NCBI RefSeq assembly: GCF_014651715.1
Contig: NZ_BMXK01000006.1
Span: forward strand, 62,001 to 126,000
Direction: 5' to 3'
Origin: Zhihengliuella salsuginis
Lineage (GTDB): Bacteria; Actinomycetota; Actinomycetes; Actinomycetales; Micrococcaceae
Length of the DNA: 64,000 bases
Below the pieces are notes generated by a model. The model did not search any database. It was not told where the DNA came from and saw only the letters and a list, made by a program, of their open reading frames with translations. Shown here one piece after another: positions 17,486 through 25,452 of the stretch. Position 1 is the stretch's first letter. Each line of letters starts with the position of its first letter. Position numbers and translations under genes: made by a program.

Positions 17486-17548
17486 GTGGCAGGACGCATC
17501 CGCATCCGTATCCGCCGCACGATCCGGGTCCGCCCGGTTCGCCGGTAG
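17486..17548 (+). CDS. 20-residue Arg-rich micro-ORF
   Basis: The GTG at 17486 has a strong ribosome site (GGAGAGGAG at 17471). It encodes a 20-residue peptide with nine arginines in an alternating Arg/Ile/Val pattern (MAGRIRIRIRRTIRVRPVRR), followed by a stop. A 12-bp perfect hairpin lies 55 bp further on, before the DUF2188 gene. The order of leader peptide, hairpin and gene is that of an attenuator. The peptide also looks like a cationic beta-strand antimicrobial or nucleic-acid-binding peptide. It is too short to be sure that it is translated. Confidence 0.45.
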   Translation: MAGRIRIRIRRTIRVRPVRR

Positions 17549-17602
17549 GTATACCGGGCATTGGCGAGGCGTACCCCGCAGCTTCACGGGGGATCCCTCG
17601 GG

Positions 17603-17629
17603 CTGGTGGCCCACGTGGTGGGCCACCAG
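17603..17629 (+). terminator. Perfect 12-bp hairpin before the DUF2188 gene
   Basis: CTGGTGGCCCAC and GTGGGCCACCAG flank a three-base loop. A T-rich stretch (TCTTCGAAACTTTTCT) follows. It sits between the micro-ORF and the ribosome site of the next gene, so it could act as a terminator or attenuator. Confidence 0.65.
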
Positions 17630-17668
17630 TCTTCGAAACTTTTCTAACTTTGAGGAAAGGAGCCTAAG

Positions 17669-17899
17669 TTGGCTCAGAACGCAGATGTCTATCGCGACGG
17701 CGACCAATGGGTAGGCAAGATTCAGGGCAACTCCCGTGCCTCTTTCCGGGCGGACACGCAAGCTCAGGCCTACAACGACATGCGGGATTCGCTGCAGCGT
17801 CGTCAGGGTGGGGAAATTTCCATCCATGACCGGAAGGGCGAGATTCGTGACAAGCACACGGTCAGTCCGGCGAATGACCCTCGCAAGACCAAGGGGTAA
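17669..17899 (+). CDS. DUF2188 family protein
   Basis: The TTG start at 17669 is fixed by the ribosome site GAGGAAAGGAG just upstream; there is no ATG in a better place. The 76-residue product has the DUF2188 pattern: WVGKIQGNSRASFRADTQ, an Ala-rich helix, then GGEISIHDRKGEIRDKHT. These small soluble proteins are common in actinobacteria and phages, and their function is unknown. An intrinsic terminator follows at once, so the gene is its own short unit. Confidence 0.85.
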   Translation: MAQNADVYRDGDQWVGKIQGNSRASFRADTQAQAYNDMRDSLQRRQGGEISIHDRKGEIRDKHTVSPANDPRKTKG

Positions 17900-17908
17900 A
17901 TAGCTGCT

Positions 17909-17947
17909 AAGAGGGGCTCCGGCACGGCTGTGTCGGAGCCTCTTTCT
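17909..17947 (+). terminator. Intrinsic terminator after the DUF2188 gene
   Basis: AAGAGGGGCTCCGGCAC pairs with GTGTCGGAGCCTCTTT with a small bulge, and the distal arm ends in TCTTTCTT. Confidence 0.8.
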
Positions 17948-18040
17948 TAGTGGGTGGCTGCCGACGTCGAACCAGATGAGTGCGTATATGCGTCTGAAGC
18001 AAGGGTAGCCAGCCGGATCGACCGCGCGGAGAATTGGCCC

Positions 18041-18916
18041 ATGGGAACCGACGGCGGTCTTCGGCCGGTGCTCTCCGCGGCCCTCGGCCGGGCTGCGGAC
18101 GAGCTGCGCGCGTGGGACGTCCGCGCCCGCGGCGCCGAGCCCGACGCCGTGCACCAGCTCCGCATCGCCGAGCGAACCCTCCGCGGTCTCCTCAAAGCCA
18201 CGCGCCACCTGTTCGAACCCGGCACGACCACAGCGCTCGAGGCCCACCTGCGCAACCTCGGCCGCGGGCTCTCCGCCACCCGCGACGCCGAGGCCGGGCT
18301 CGAACTCCTGGCGGCCAGGGCCCCGGGGAGCGGTGGCGCGGCGGTGCCGGCCGACGTCGTCGTGCGGTTGCGCTCCGTGCTGCAGGCCGAGCGCGACGGC
18401 GCCGCTGCCGCGACCCGGCACCGCCTGGAGTCGGACGGGCACCGCCGGATGCTCGACGCCGCGGCCACCTTCGCGGCGGATCCGCCGCTCGATGCCGCGA
18501 ACGATGCGCCGGCGAAGAAGCCCCTGCGGAAGGCGGTGGACCGCCAGCTGCGGCGCGTCCTGCGCGCGGCGGAGGCGGCCGCCGGAGCCGATGACCACAA
18601 CGCCGCGCTGCACGAGGTGCGCAAGCAGGCCAAGATCCTGCGCTACACGATCGGCGTTCTGGAGGCCGTACCGGGCGCGCACCTCGGGGGAGCGCGGCGG
18701 AGCCTGCGCACGCGGGCCGAGGCGGTGCAGGACGCGCTGGGCGAGTACGGCGACAGCGCCGCTTTCCAGGAGCTCGTGTGCGCCGCCGCGGACGCCGCGC
18801 GTGCCGACGGCGAGGAGGCGTTCGCGTACGGGGTGCTCTATGCAGGGGAGACGGACGTGCAGCGCCGCGCGCTCGCGCGTTACCGGACGGCGCTCGCGGA
18901 CCTGCGTCGGGGCTGA
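18041..18916 (+). CDS. CHAD domain protein
   Basis: This all-helical protein carries two CHAD half-repeats, each with a conserved histidine: AVHQLRIAERTLRGLLKA near residues 30-48 and ALHEVRKQAKILRYTIGV near 190-207. CHAD proteins bind inorganic polyphosphate through these basic helices. I prefer the ATG at 18041 (291 residues) because GGAG lies 9 bp upstream. The frame is open to 17954, but that would run into the preceding terminator region. No CYTH or polyphosphate kinase gene lies nearby. It probably links to polyphosphate granules in the cytosol. Confidence 0.88.
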   Translation: MGTDGGLRPVLSAALGRAADELRAWDVRARGAEPDAVHQLRIAERTLRGLLKATRHLFEPGTTTALEAHLRNLGRGLSATRDAEAGLELLAARAPGSGGAAVPADVVVRLRSVLQAERDGAAAATRHRLESDGHRRMLDAAATFAADPPLDAANDAPAKKPLRKAVDRQLRRVLRAAEAAAGADDHNAALHEVRKQAKILRYTIGVLEAVPGAHLGGARRSLRTRAEAVQDALGEYGDSAAFQELVCAAADAARADGEEAFAYGVLYAGETDVQRRALARYRTALADLRRG

Positions 18917-18961
18917 CCTCCGCCCTTCTTGACCGGATCCAAACTGTGACATATCTTACAT

Positions 18962-20140
18962 GTGACTCATATATCAGTTGTCGACGCAATCCCGCACTCC
19001 GGAAGCAGACCAGCCATGGCCCACACCGCGCCGACTACAGCCCGTTTGGAACCCGCCGAGACCACGAGCATCCCCCGCGCCCTCACCTACGCCGGGGCCA
19101 TCATCGCCTTCCTCATCGGCTCCGGCTTCGCCACCGGGCAGGAGATCCTGCAGTACTTCACGTCCTACGGCTATGCGGGCGTCTTCGGCACCGGCGCGCT
19201 GGTCCTCGTGTTGATGACGTACGTCTGCGTCGAGTTCCTCACCGCCGGGCAGGCGCAGAAGTTCGATCGGCCCTCGCGGATCTTCCACTACTACTGCGGC
19301 CGGCACCTGGGCACGTTCTTCGACTACTTCTCGATCCTCTTCGTCTTCCTCAGCTTCACCGTCATGGTCGCCGGCGCGGGTGCCGTCTTCCAGGAGCACT
19401 ACGGGCTCTCGAAGTACATCGGCGGCATCGGGCTGGCCGTCGCCGTCGGCCTCACCGTGTGGTTCGGGCTGCGCGGACTGGTCGACGTCATCGCCAAGAT
19501 CGGGCCCCTGATCGTCGTGATCGCGGTGGCCCTCGGGATCCTGGGCCTGATCCGCGGCGCGGACGGCATCGCCGGCGGCAATGCACTCCTGCCCACGCTG
19601 GAGCTGACGCGGGCCTCCAGTAACTGGTTCCTCTCCGGACTGTCCTACGTGGGATTCTGCATGCTCTGGCTGGCGGCCTTCCTCACCGCACTCGGCGCGA
19701 CGGCGCGCAGCCGGCGGGAGGCGTCCACCGGCGGAGTGGTCGGCGGCATCGCGTTCTCGCTCGCCTGCGTCGTGGTGGGGCTGGGCCTGCTGGCCGGCAT
19801 CGCCCGGGTCAACGGGACCGAGATCCCGCTGCTGGCCCTGGCGTCCGACTTCAGCCCGCTGCTGGCCTCCGGCTTCTCCGTCATCATCCTCGCCGGCATC
19901 TACACGACCGCGGTGCCGCTGCTGTGGACCGTCTCCTCGCGCTTCCTCACCGAGAAGACGCGCGCCTACCGGGGTGCGACCCTCGGGCTGGCCGCCGCCG
20001 GCACGCTGATCGGCCTGGTCCTGCCCTTCTCGCAGATGGTCAACATCGTTTACGTCGTCAACGGCTATGTGGGCATCGTGCTGCTGGTCCTGATGCTCGT
20101 GAAGACGACGGGTCGGCTGCTGAGGGCGCGGACCGCTTAG
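18962..20140 (+). CDS. YkvI-type inner membrane transporter
   Basis: The protein has about ten to eleven transmembrane segments, with the first-helix motif AGAIIAFLIGSGFATGQEIL (about residues 45-64), typical of the YkvI family in the APC/LeuT superfamily. Its substrate is unknown; an amino acid or organic cation carried with sodium is likely. The frame opens at 18962, but the ATG at 19016 (MAHTAPTTARLE...) would give a more usual short N-terminus. It follows the CHAD gene and appears to be monocistronic. Confidence 0.85.
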   Translation: MTHISVVDAIPHSGSRPAMAHTAPTTARLEPAETTSIPRALTYAGAIIAFLIGSGFATGQEILQYFTSYGYAGVFGTGALVLVLMTYVCVEFLTAGQAQKFDRPSRIFHYYCGRHLGTFFDYFSILFVFLSFTVMVAGAGAVFQEHYGLSKYIGGIGLAVAVGLTVWFGLRGLVDVIAKIGPLIVVIAVALGILGLIRGADGIAGGNALLPTLELTRASSNWFLSGLSYVGFCMLWLAAFLTALGATARSRREASTGGVVGGIAFSLACVVVGLGLLAGIARVNGTEIPLLALASDFSPLLASGFSVIILAGIYTTAVPLLWTVSSRFLTEKTRAYRGATLGLAAAGTLIGLVLPFSQMVNIVYVVNGYVGIVLLVLMLVKTTGRLLRARTA

Positions 20141-20258
20141 CCGGGAGGTCCGCGCGCGCCGGATCGCCCGTCCAAATTGGGGGTCGTCGCAGGGATGGTG
20201 GGTAGATGAATATTCAGCCATTGCCTGATATTGCCCATCTGGTTCCATTAGTGGGACC

Positions 20259-20357
20259 ATGATCGTGAAGCGCACCGAACGCTTGGAGCGTAGGGTTCGT
20301 CAGGTGCTGGCGGCTATCGACCGAATCAGAGTAGAGGCGATGGAAAGTGGCGAATGA
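20259..20357 (+). CDS. 32-residue helical peptide overlapping hicB
   Basis: The ATG at 20259 starts a 32-residue basic, heptad-like helix (KRTERLERRVRQVLAAIDRI). Its stop overlaps the hicB start region by 11 bp. It occupies the place where HicA would be expected but has no HicA double-stranded RNA-binding fold. Its own start overlaps the stop of an 18-codon frame that begins at 20206. It may be a small partner that couples hicB translation. Confidence 0.45.
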   Translation: MIVKRTERLERRVRQVLAAIDRIRVEAMESGE

Positions 20358-20694
20358 GGGTGTCCGCTGGGTGGCCCACTACCGGTATTCGGTGATGTGG
20401 TCGCCGGAGGACGAGGCCTATGTTGCCACGGTGGCCGAATTCGCTTCCCTGTCGTGGATCGCGGACAGCAAAGCCGAAGCCCTTTCCGGGCTGGAGGCAA
20501 TGCTGGAGGACGTCGTGGCAGACCTGGTTGCCAACGGTGAAGAGATTCCGCAGCCCTTCGCGGAGCGGCGCTACAGCGGCAACCTCAAGGTGCGCGTCTC
20601 GCCAGAGGTTCACCGCAATGTGGCGATCGCCGCCGCCGAGCAGCACGTCTCCATCAACCGCTACCTCTCGGAGCGACTCGCGTCTACAACGTGA
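20347..20694 (+). CDS. hicB: HicB-like antitoxin without HicA
   Basis: The 115-residue protein starts at a GTG. It has an N-terminal degraded RNase H-like fold (YSVMWSPEDEAYVATVAEFA) and a C-terminal ribbon-helix-helix (LKVRVSPEVHRNVAIAAAEQ), as in HicB antitoxins that repress their own operon. No hicA-like gene is found on either side, only a 32-residue helical frame that overlaps its start. It may be an orphan regulator, or may pair with a diverged small toxin. Confidence 0.85.
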   Translation: MANEGVRWVAHYRYSVMWSPEDEAYVATVAEFASLSWIADSKAEALSGLEAMLEDVVADLVANGEEIPQPFAERRYSGNLKVRVSPEVHRNVAIAAAEQHVSINRYLSERLASTT

Positions 20695-20725
20695 CCGGTG
20701 AGGGGGCAGGCCCGGTGGGGCCAGA

Positions 20726-20744
20726 TGTCCGGAAAATCCGGACA
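20726..20744. repeat. Inverted repeat with CCGG-AAAA-like core, copy 1
   Basis: TGTCCGGA-AAA-TCCGGACA is a perfect 8-3-8 hairpin just after hicB. It shares the core TCCGGAAAATCCGGA with a second hairpin 77 bp away. Confidence 0.65.
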
Positions 20745-20802
20745 GCTGCTCTTGGTCGGCAAGGGGCGACTGTCGCCTGGATTTTGCGTATTGCATTTCG
20801 AT

Positions 20803-20831
20803 CGAACTCTCCGGAAAATCCGGAGAGTTCG
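20803..20831. terminator. Perfect 13-bp hairpin between convergent genes
   Basis: CGAACTCTCCGGA-AAA-TCCGGAGAGTTCG lies between hicB and the oppositely oriented permease gene. It probably stops transcription from both sides. It has the same core as the repeat at 20726. Confidence 0.65.
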
Positions 20832-20874
20832 ATATCGTTCCTCACTCGGGAGACCTGGAATCGTGCGCGGCGTC

Positions 20875-22656
20875 CTACGCCGATACACCATCCGCCGGTT
20901 GCACCTCTGGTTTCTCTCGTCCGTCGCGCGGTGGGCGCGGCAGCTGCGAGCCCTGCAGCGACGCCGCCGCCACCGCGATCACCGAGACCAGCACGAGCGT
21001 CGCCGCCGGGGCCGCCGTCGCCCACGGGGCGCGCTCGACGTAGTCGATGCCCTCGGCCAGCAGTCGGCCCCACTCCGGTGCCGGCGGCTGCGCGCCGAGG
21101 CCCAGGAACCCCAGCGAGGCCAGCGCCAGCGCGATGCCCGGCAGCCGCAGCATCCCGTGCCGCGCCAGTGCCGGCGCCACCACCGGCACCACGTGCCGAG
21201 TCATGACCTCGAACGGCCGCACGCCGGCCAGCGGCAGCCACTTCACGTGCGGCATCGCCTTGGCCTCCTCCACGAGCGCCACCGCGTGCGAGGCCAGCGG
21301 CGGCCAGCTCACCCAGAGCACCGCCGCAGCCGCGCCGCCCATCGTGGGCCCGAACAGCGCCGCGATCACCACGCCCGCGATCACGGGCGGCGTCGCGTTG
21401 GCGACCTCGATCGGCCCGCGCACCGCGTTCGGGATGAACGCGAGCACCAGCCCGATCGCGATCGCCGCCACCACGATCACCAGCGCCGGCACCAGCGTGC
21501 CCAGCGCGCCATGGGCGACGCGCGCCAGCAGGTCGCGCCCGCTCGCGTCCGCGCCGAACGGCAGCAGCCACGACGGCGCCTCGAGCCGGCCGTGCACGAT
21601 CGCGTACGGATCCCGCGGCAGCCCCGCGACCAGCACCAGTACCAGCAGCGCGCACCCGGTCCCGAACGTCCACTGCGCCAGCCGGTCCCCGTGCGGCCGC
21701 TCCGGCGGCGCCGCCACCGAGCCAGCCGGCAGCGGCCCGCCCAGCAGCCACAGGCGGGCCGCGCCCGCAACCACGCCGATCACGACGGCGGCGCCCGCCA
21801 TGGCGAGCACGCCCGCCTGCAGGGCCGGCAGGTCCTGGGCGTTGGCCGCGCCGAGCAGGTAGCGGCCGAGCCCAGGGATCGCGAAGATCTGCTCCACCGC
21901 GACCGCGCCGCCGAGCAGCCCGATCACGATCAGCCCCATCTGGTCCACCACCGAGGCGGCCGCCCGGCGCACCACCGCCGGGACGATCACCCTCCGCCGC
22001 GCGCCCGCGAGCCGCCACACGTCCACCCAGGACTCGCGGGAGGCCCCGGCCAGCGCGTCGCCGAGCAGGCGCCCGAACAGGCCGCCGGCCGGGATGCCGA
22101 GCGCCACCGCCGGCAGGATCGCGGTCTCCAGGCCGGTCCACCCGTAGGGCGGGAACCAGCGCAGGAACACCGCGAAGAGCACCAGGAAGCCGCTGGCCAG
22201 CAGGAACTCGGGCAGGGCCGTCATCGCCACGCCCGCCGGGCCGGAACCCCGGACGGGCTGGTCCCGGGCGACCGCCCGCAGCACGGGCGCGACCAGGGCG
22301 GCGGCGACGAGCAGGCAGACCAGCACGGCCAGCAGCGTCAGCGTGGCCGAGACCCCCACGGCCTGCGCCGCGCCCGGGCCCACCGGGGTGCCGGAGACCC
22401 ACGAGTCGCCCAGGTCCCCGCGCAGCACGCCGGACCACCAGCGGGCGCTGATGGCGAAGGGCCCGCCCTCGAGCCCCAGCTCGGCCCGCACGGAGGCGAT
22501 GGCCTCCGGCGTCGGCTCCAGCTCGGAGTAGCGGGCGCGCAGCACGGAGAGCGCCGGGTCGCGCTGCGAGAGCCACGGCAGCGCCCCGACGACCGTGAGC
22601 AGGCCCAGCCCCGCGAGGATCCGCGAGGCCAGGGCCCGCCGGCCGCTACTGCGCAT
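20875..22656 (-). CDS. Fused DppB-DppC-like ABC transporter permease
   Basis: The 593-residue protein joins two peptide/nickel-type ABC permeases in one chain. The first half (about 1-300) has a permease domain with the ATPase-docking loop in WRLAGARRRVIVPAVVRRAA and then IPGLGRYLLGAA. The second half (about 320-575) has another with LAGVRPFEVMTRHVVPVVAP and LGFLGLGAQPPAPEWG. These subunits are normally separate genes. It is the last gene of a five-gene operon with overlapping ends, and its start overlaps the end of the solute-binding protein gene by 11 bp. The likely substrate is a metal-ligand complex or a small peptide. Confidence 0.88.
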   Translation of the reverse strand: MRSSGRRALASRILAGLGLLTVVGALPWLSQRDPALSVLRARYSELEPTPEAIASVRAELGLEGGPFAISARWWSGVLRGDLGDSWVSGTPVGPGAAQAVGVSATLTLLAVLVCLLVAAALVAPVLRAVARDQPVRGSGPAGVAMTALPEFLLASGFLVLFAVFLRWFPPYGWTGLETAILPAVALGIPAGGLFGRLLGDALAGASRESWVDVWRLAGARRRVIVPAVVRRAAASVVDQMGLIVIGLLGGAVAVEQIFAIPGLGRYLLGAANAQDLPALQAGVLAMAGAAVVIGVVAGAARLWLLGGPLPAGSVAAPPERPHGDRLAQWTFGTGCALLVLVLVAGLPRDPYAIVHGRLEAPSWLLPFGADASGRDLLARVAHGALGTLVPALVIVVAAIAIGLVLAFIPNAVRGPIEVANATPPVIAGVVIAALFGPTMGGAAAAVLWVSWPPLASHAVALVEEAKAMPHVKWLPLAGVRPFEVMTRHVVPVVAPALARHGMLRLPGIALALASLGFLGLGAQPPAPEWGRLLAEGIDYVERAPWATAAPAATLVLVSVIAVAAASLQGSQLPRPPRDGREKPEVQPADGVSA

Positions 22657-24169
22657 CGATGCGGGTCTCGTTGGTCACGAGGGTGCGCTCGCGCGGGTCG
22701 CGGACGGCTCCGGCGACGCCGCCGGTCTCGCCCTGGATGACGCGCTCGTGCAGCAGCGGGATGGCCGAATCGGTCGCGAGGATCTGCGCCTCGGCGGCCA
22801 TGATGGCCGCGCGGCGCGCCTCGCCGGCCGGGGCCGCCGACGCCGCGTCGATCGCCGCGTCCACGTCCTCGTCGCAGAGCTGGGAGAGGTTGAAGCTGCC
22901 CGCGCACGTGAAGTCGGCGCCGAAGTAGGCCACCGGGTCGCCGGAGTCCAGGACGGTGGCGCGGGAGAGGATGAACGCGTCGAACGCGCCGTCCAGGGCG
23001 TCGGACTCGATGAACTGGTACTCGCGCACGTCCTGCTCCACCACGAACCCGGCCGCCTCCAGCTGCTGCTCCAGCAGCACCGCGACCTCCGGCAGCTCGG
23101 CCCGGTCGGTGAACGTGCCCAGGCTGATCTCCACGCCGTCGACGTCGGCCGGCTCGGCGCGGCCGGCGAGGATCTCGTCGTAGTCCGCGCCCCCGCGCTC
23201 CTCGAGCGTCCACGGCAGCGCCGGGCCGAGCAGGCCCACGGCCTCGTCGGCCCGGTCCTCGTAGGCGGAGGCGATGATCTGCGCGCGGTCGACGGCCTCG
23301 CGGGCCGCGGCCCGCACGGCCGGGTCCGCGAACGGGCCCGACTCCGCGTTCAGGTAGAGCGTGTTGGTGCGCGGCATCGGCACCTCGTGCAGCAGCTCCT
23401 CGTCGATCGAGGCGGCCTGGCCGGCCGGGACGGTCTCGACGACGTGCGCGGTGCCCGTGCGCAGGGCCGCGGCGCGGGCCGTGCCGTCCGGGACGAAGTC
23501 GGCGTCGATCCCGGCGGCGGCGGCCGGGGCGCCCCAGTAGCCGTCGAAGCGGTCCAGCGTGGCGCTGGAGGTCCCGTCCACGGAGACCAGCTCGAACGGC
23601 CCGGTGCCGGTGCCCACGGGGCTGATGGTGCCGCCGTCGTACGCGTTCGCCGACAGGATGGACAACTGCGGGCTGGTCAGGCGGTTCGGCAGCAGCGGGT
23701 CGGGGGACCCGGTGGTGACGACCACCTGGCCGTCGTCGACCGAGACCTCCATGTCCACGCCGTCGAGGATGCGCGGCAGCGGGCTCGACTCGGTGGCCAC
23801 GCGCAGCGAGTGCGCGGCGGCCTCGGCGGTCAGCTCGGTGCCGTCGTGGAACGTCACGCCGTCGCGGAGGGTGAAGCGCCAGGTGAGGTCGTCGGTCTGC
23901 TCCCACTCGGTGGCGAGGGCGGGCACGGGGTCGCTGGTGTCGTCGAGCGCCACGAGGGTCTCGGCGGTGGCCCAGCGGGAGAGCTTGAAGGCGTCGTCGC
24001 TCATGGGGTTCAGGCCCGAGCGCGGCGGCTGCATCATGGCCAGGGAGATGCGGGCGTCGTCGCCGGTGCCGCTCGATTCGGCGGATTCGGCGGAGAAGCA
24101 GCCGGCCAGCGGCAGGGTCAGGGCGAGGGCGCCGGCGGCGAGCGCGCCGGTGCGGAGGCGGTGGTTCAC
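22646..24169 (-). CDS. Lipoprotein solute-binding protein, peptide/nickel family
   Basis: This is a 507-residue family 5 (DppA/NikA-like) binding protein. A lipobox LPLAGC at about residues 19-24 shows it is lipid-anchored. WRFTLRDGVTFHDGTELTAE and related motifs mark the family. The GTG start at 24169 overlaps the stop of the MFS gene (GTGA). The frame runs open far upstream to 25804, but only as a shadow of the neighbouring genes. It captures the ligand for the fused permease and the two ATPases of the same operon. In metallophore systems such as staphylopine uptake, CntA has this fold. Confidence 0.9.
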   Translation of the reverse strand: MNHRLRTGALAAGALALTLPLAGCFSAESAESSGTGDDARISLAMMQPPRSGLNPMSDDAFKLSRWATAETLVALDDTSDPVPALATEWEQTDDLTWRFTLRDGVTFHDGTELTAEAAAHSLRVATESSPLPRILDGVDMEVSVDDGQVVVTTGSPDPLLPNRLTSPQLSILSANAYDGGTISPVGTGTGPFELVSVDGTSSATLDRFDGYWGAPAAAAGIDADFVPDGTARAAALRTGTAHVVETVPAGQAASIDEELLHEVPMPRTNTLYLNAESGPFADPAVRAAAREAVDRAQIIASAYEDRADEAVGLLGPALPWTLEERGGADYDEILAGRAEPADVDGVEISLGTFTDRAELPEVAVLLEQQLEAAGFVVEQDVREYQFIESDALDGAFDAFILSRATVLDSGDPVAYFGADFTCAGSFNLSQLCDEDVDAAIDAASAAPAGEARRAAIMAAEAQILATDSAIPLLHERVIQGETGGVAGAVRDPRERTLVTNETRIDAQ

Positions 24170-25452
24170 GGGGTGTGTTCCTTGTCGTTCAGGGCGCCGG
24201 CGGTCGCCGGCGCGGAGGTCGAGTGGTGGCGGAGTTCGTGGGCCGGGCGCAGGGCGTACCAGGCCAGCGGCAGCATGAGAGCGGGCAGCGCGGCGGCGAG
24301 CGGCCAGGCGGCCAGGGTGCCCCACTGGCCGACGACGGCGCCGGTCGCGGTGGTGGTCAGGAAGGCGGCGATCCCGCCGGCGGTGGGCAGGAACGCCAGC
24401 CGGGTGGCCCGCCAGCGGTGCGAGCCGCCCGCGATGAGCGACTGCGCGCTCGGGGTGCCGAGCATCATCGAGACGCCGACCAGCACGGCGACCACGCAGA
24501 ACGCCCAGGGCAGCGCGGCCGGGTCCAGGTACAGCTGGCCGGCGAACGCGGCCAGGCACGCCGCCGTCGACACGTAGAGCGCGAGCATCACCGCGGTGCA
24601 GCGGCCCAGCCGCTCGGCGAGCCGGGAGAGCGGCCACTGCAGCGCCAGCGTGGCCGCCGAGAGGGCCGCGGCCACCGCGCCCATGCGCCCGGCGTCGAGC
24701 CCGTGCTCGGCGAGGGCCAGCGGGACCGTGGAGAACAGCTGCGTGTAGACGGCCAACAGGGCCGAGCACGCGGCCGCCAGCGGCACCACGCGCACGGGGT
24801 CCGCCGGGGCCGGCTCCTGTCCGGCCGGCGGCGCGGCCGCGTCCCGGGCGCCGGGGGTGGGCGGCACGACGACGCCGCGCGGGATCAGCCGGTGCACGGC
24901 GACGGCCGCGGCGACGAAGACCGCCGCTGAGGCCGCGGCGAGTTGAACCGAGTGCTCGGGCATGAATCGCGCGGCGCCGAGCGAGGCGATGATCCCGCCC
25001 GTCTCGCCGGCCAGGGCGAGCGCGGCGAAGGGCGCGGGACCGCGGCGGGCGGGCGCACCGCCGTCGTGCCCGCGCCGCTCGGCGTCGATGCGCCCGATCA
25101 GGGCGTCGACCGCGGGGGAGAAGAGCGCCCCGGCCAGGCCCACCAGGACGACGCCGGCGACGAACGCGGGCGCGTCCGGCGCCCACGCGATGATTCCGAA
25201 CGCGAGCGCGCGCAGCAGGCACCCGGCGAGCAGGAGGGTGCGCGCACCCAAGCGGTCGGTCAGGTATCCGCCGACGACGAACAGGCCCTGCTGCGCGATG
25301 ACCCGGGCGCCCACCAGCGCGCCGACCGCGGCCGCGTCCAGGCCGAACCGGGACTGGCCGATCGCGGCGAAGAACGGCACCACCGAGGAGAACCCCAGCA
25401 TGAAGACCAGCTGCAGCACCAGGACGGGGCGCAGCGGCTGCGCGGCGCTCAC
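24166..25452 (-). CDS. MFS transporter inside the ABC importer operon
   Basis: This 428-residue major facilitator has about twelve membrane segments and the loop motif GGYLTDRLGARTLLL between helices 2 and 3. It starts with a GTG that overlaps the stop of the ATPase gene before it, so it belongs to the same transcript as the importer. An MFS gene inside a nickel/peptide-type ABC operon is the arrangement seen with CntE, the exporter of the metallophore staphylopine. No metallophore synthesis genes are visible here. It might export a carrier made elsewhere, or a drug or metabolite. Confidence 0.87.
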   Translation of the reverse strand: MSAAQPLRPVLVLQLVFMLGFSSVVPFFAAIGQSRFGLDAAAVGALVGARVIAQQGLFVVGGYLTDRLGARTLLLAGCLLRALAFGIIAWAPDAPAFVAGVVLVGLAGALFSPAVDALIGRIDAERRGHDGGAPARRGPAPFAALALAGETGGIIASLGAARFMPEHSVQLAAASAAVFVAAAVAVHRLIPRGVVVPPTPGARDAAAPPAGQEPAPADPVRVVPLAAACSALLAVYTQLFSTVPLALAEHGLDAGRMGAVAAALSAATLALQWPLSRLAERLGRCTAVMLALYVSTAACLAAFAGQLYLDPAALPWAFCVVAVLVGVSMMLGTPSAQSLIAGGSHRWRATRLAFLPTAGGIAAFLTTTATGAVVGQWGTLAAWPLAAALPALMLPLAWYALRPAHELRHHSTSAPATAGALNDKEHTP

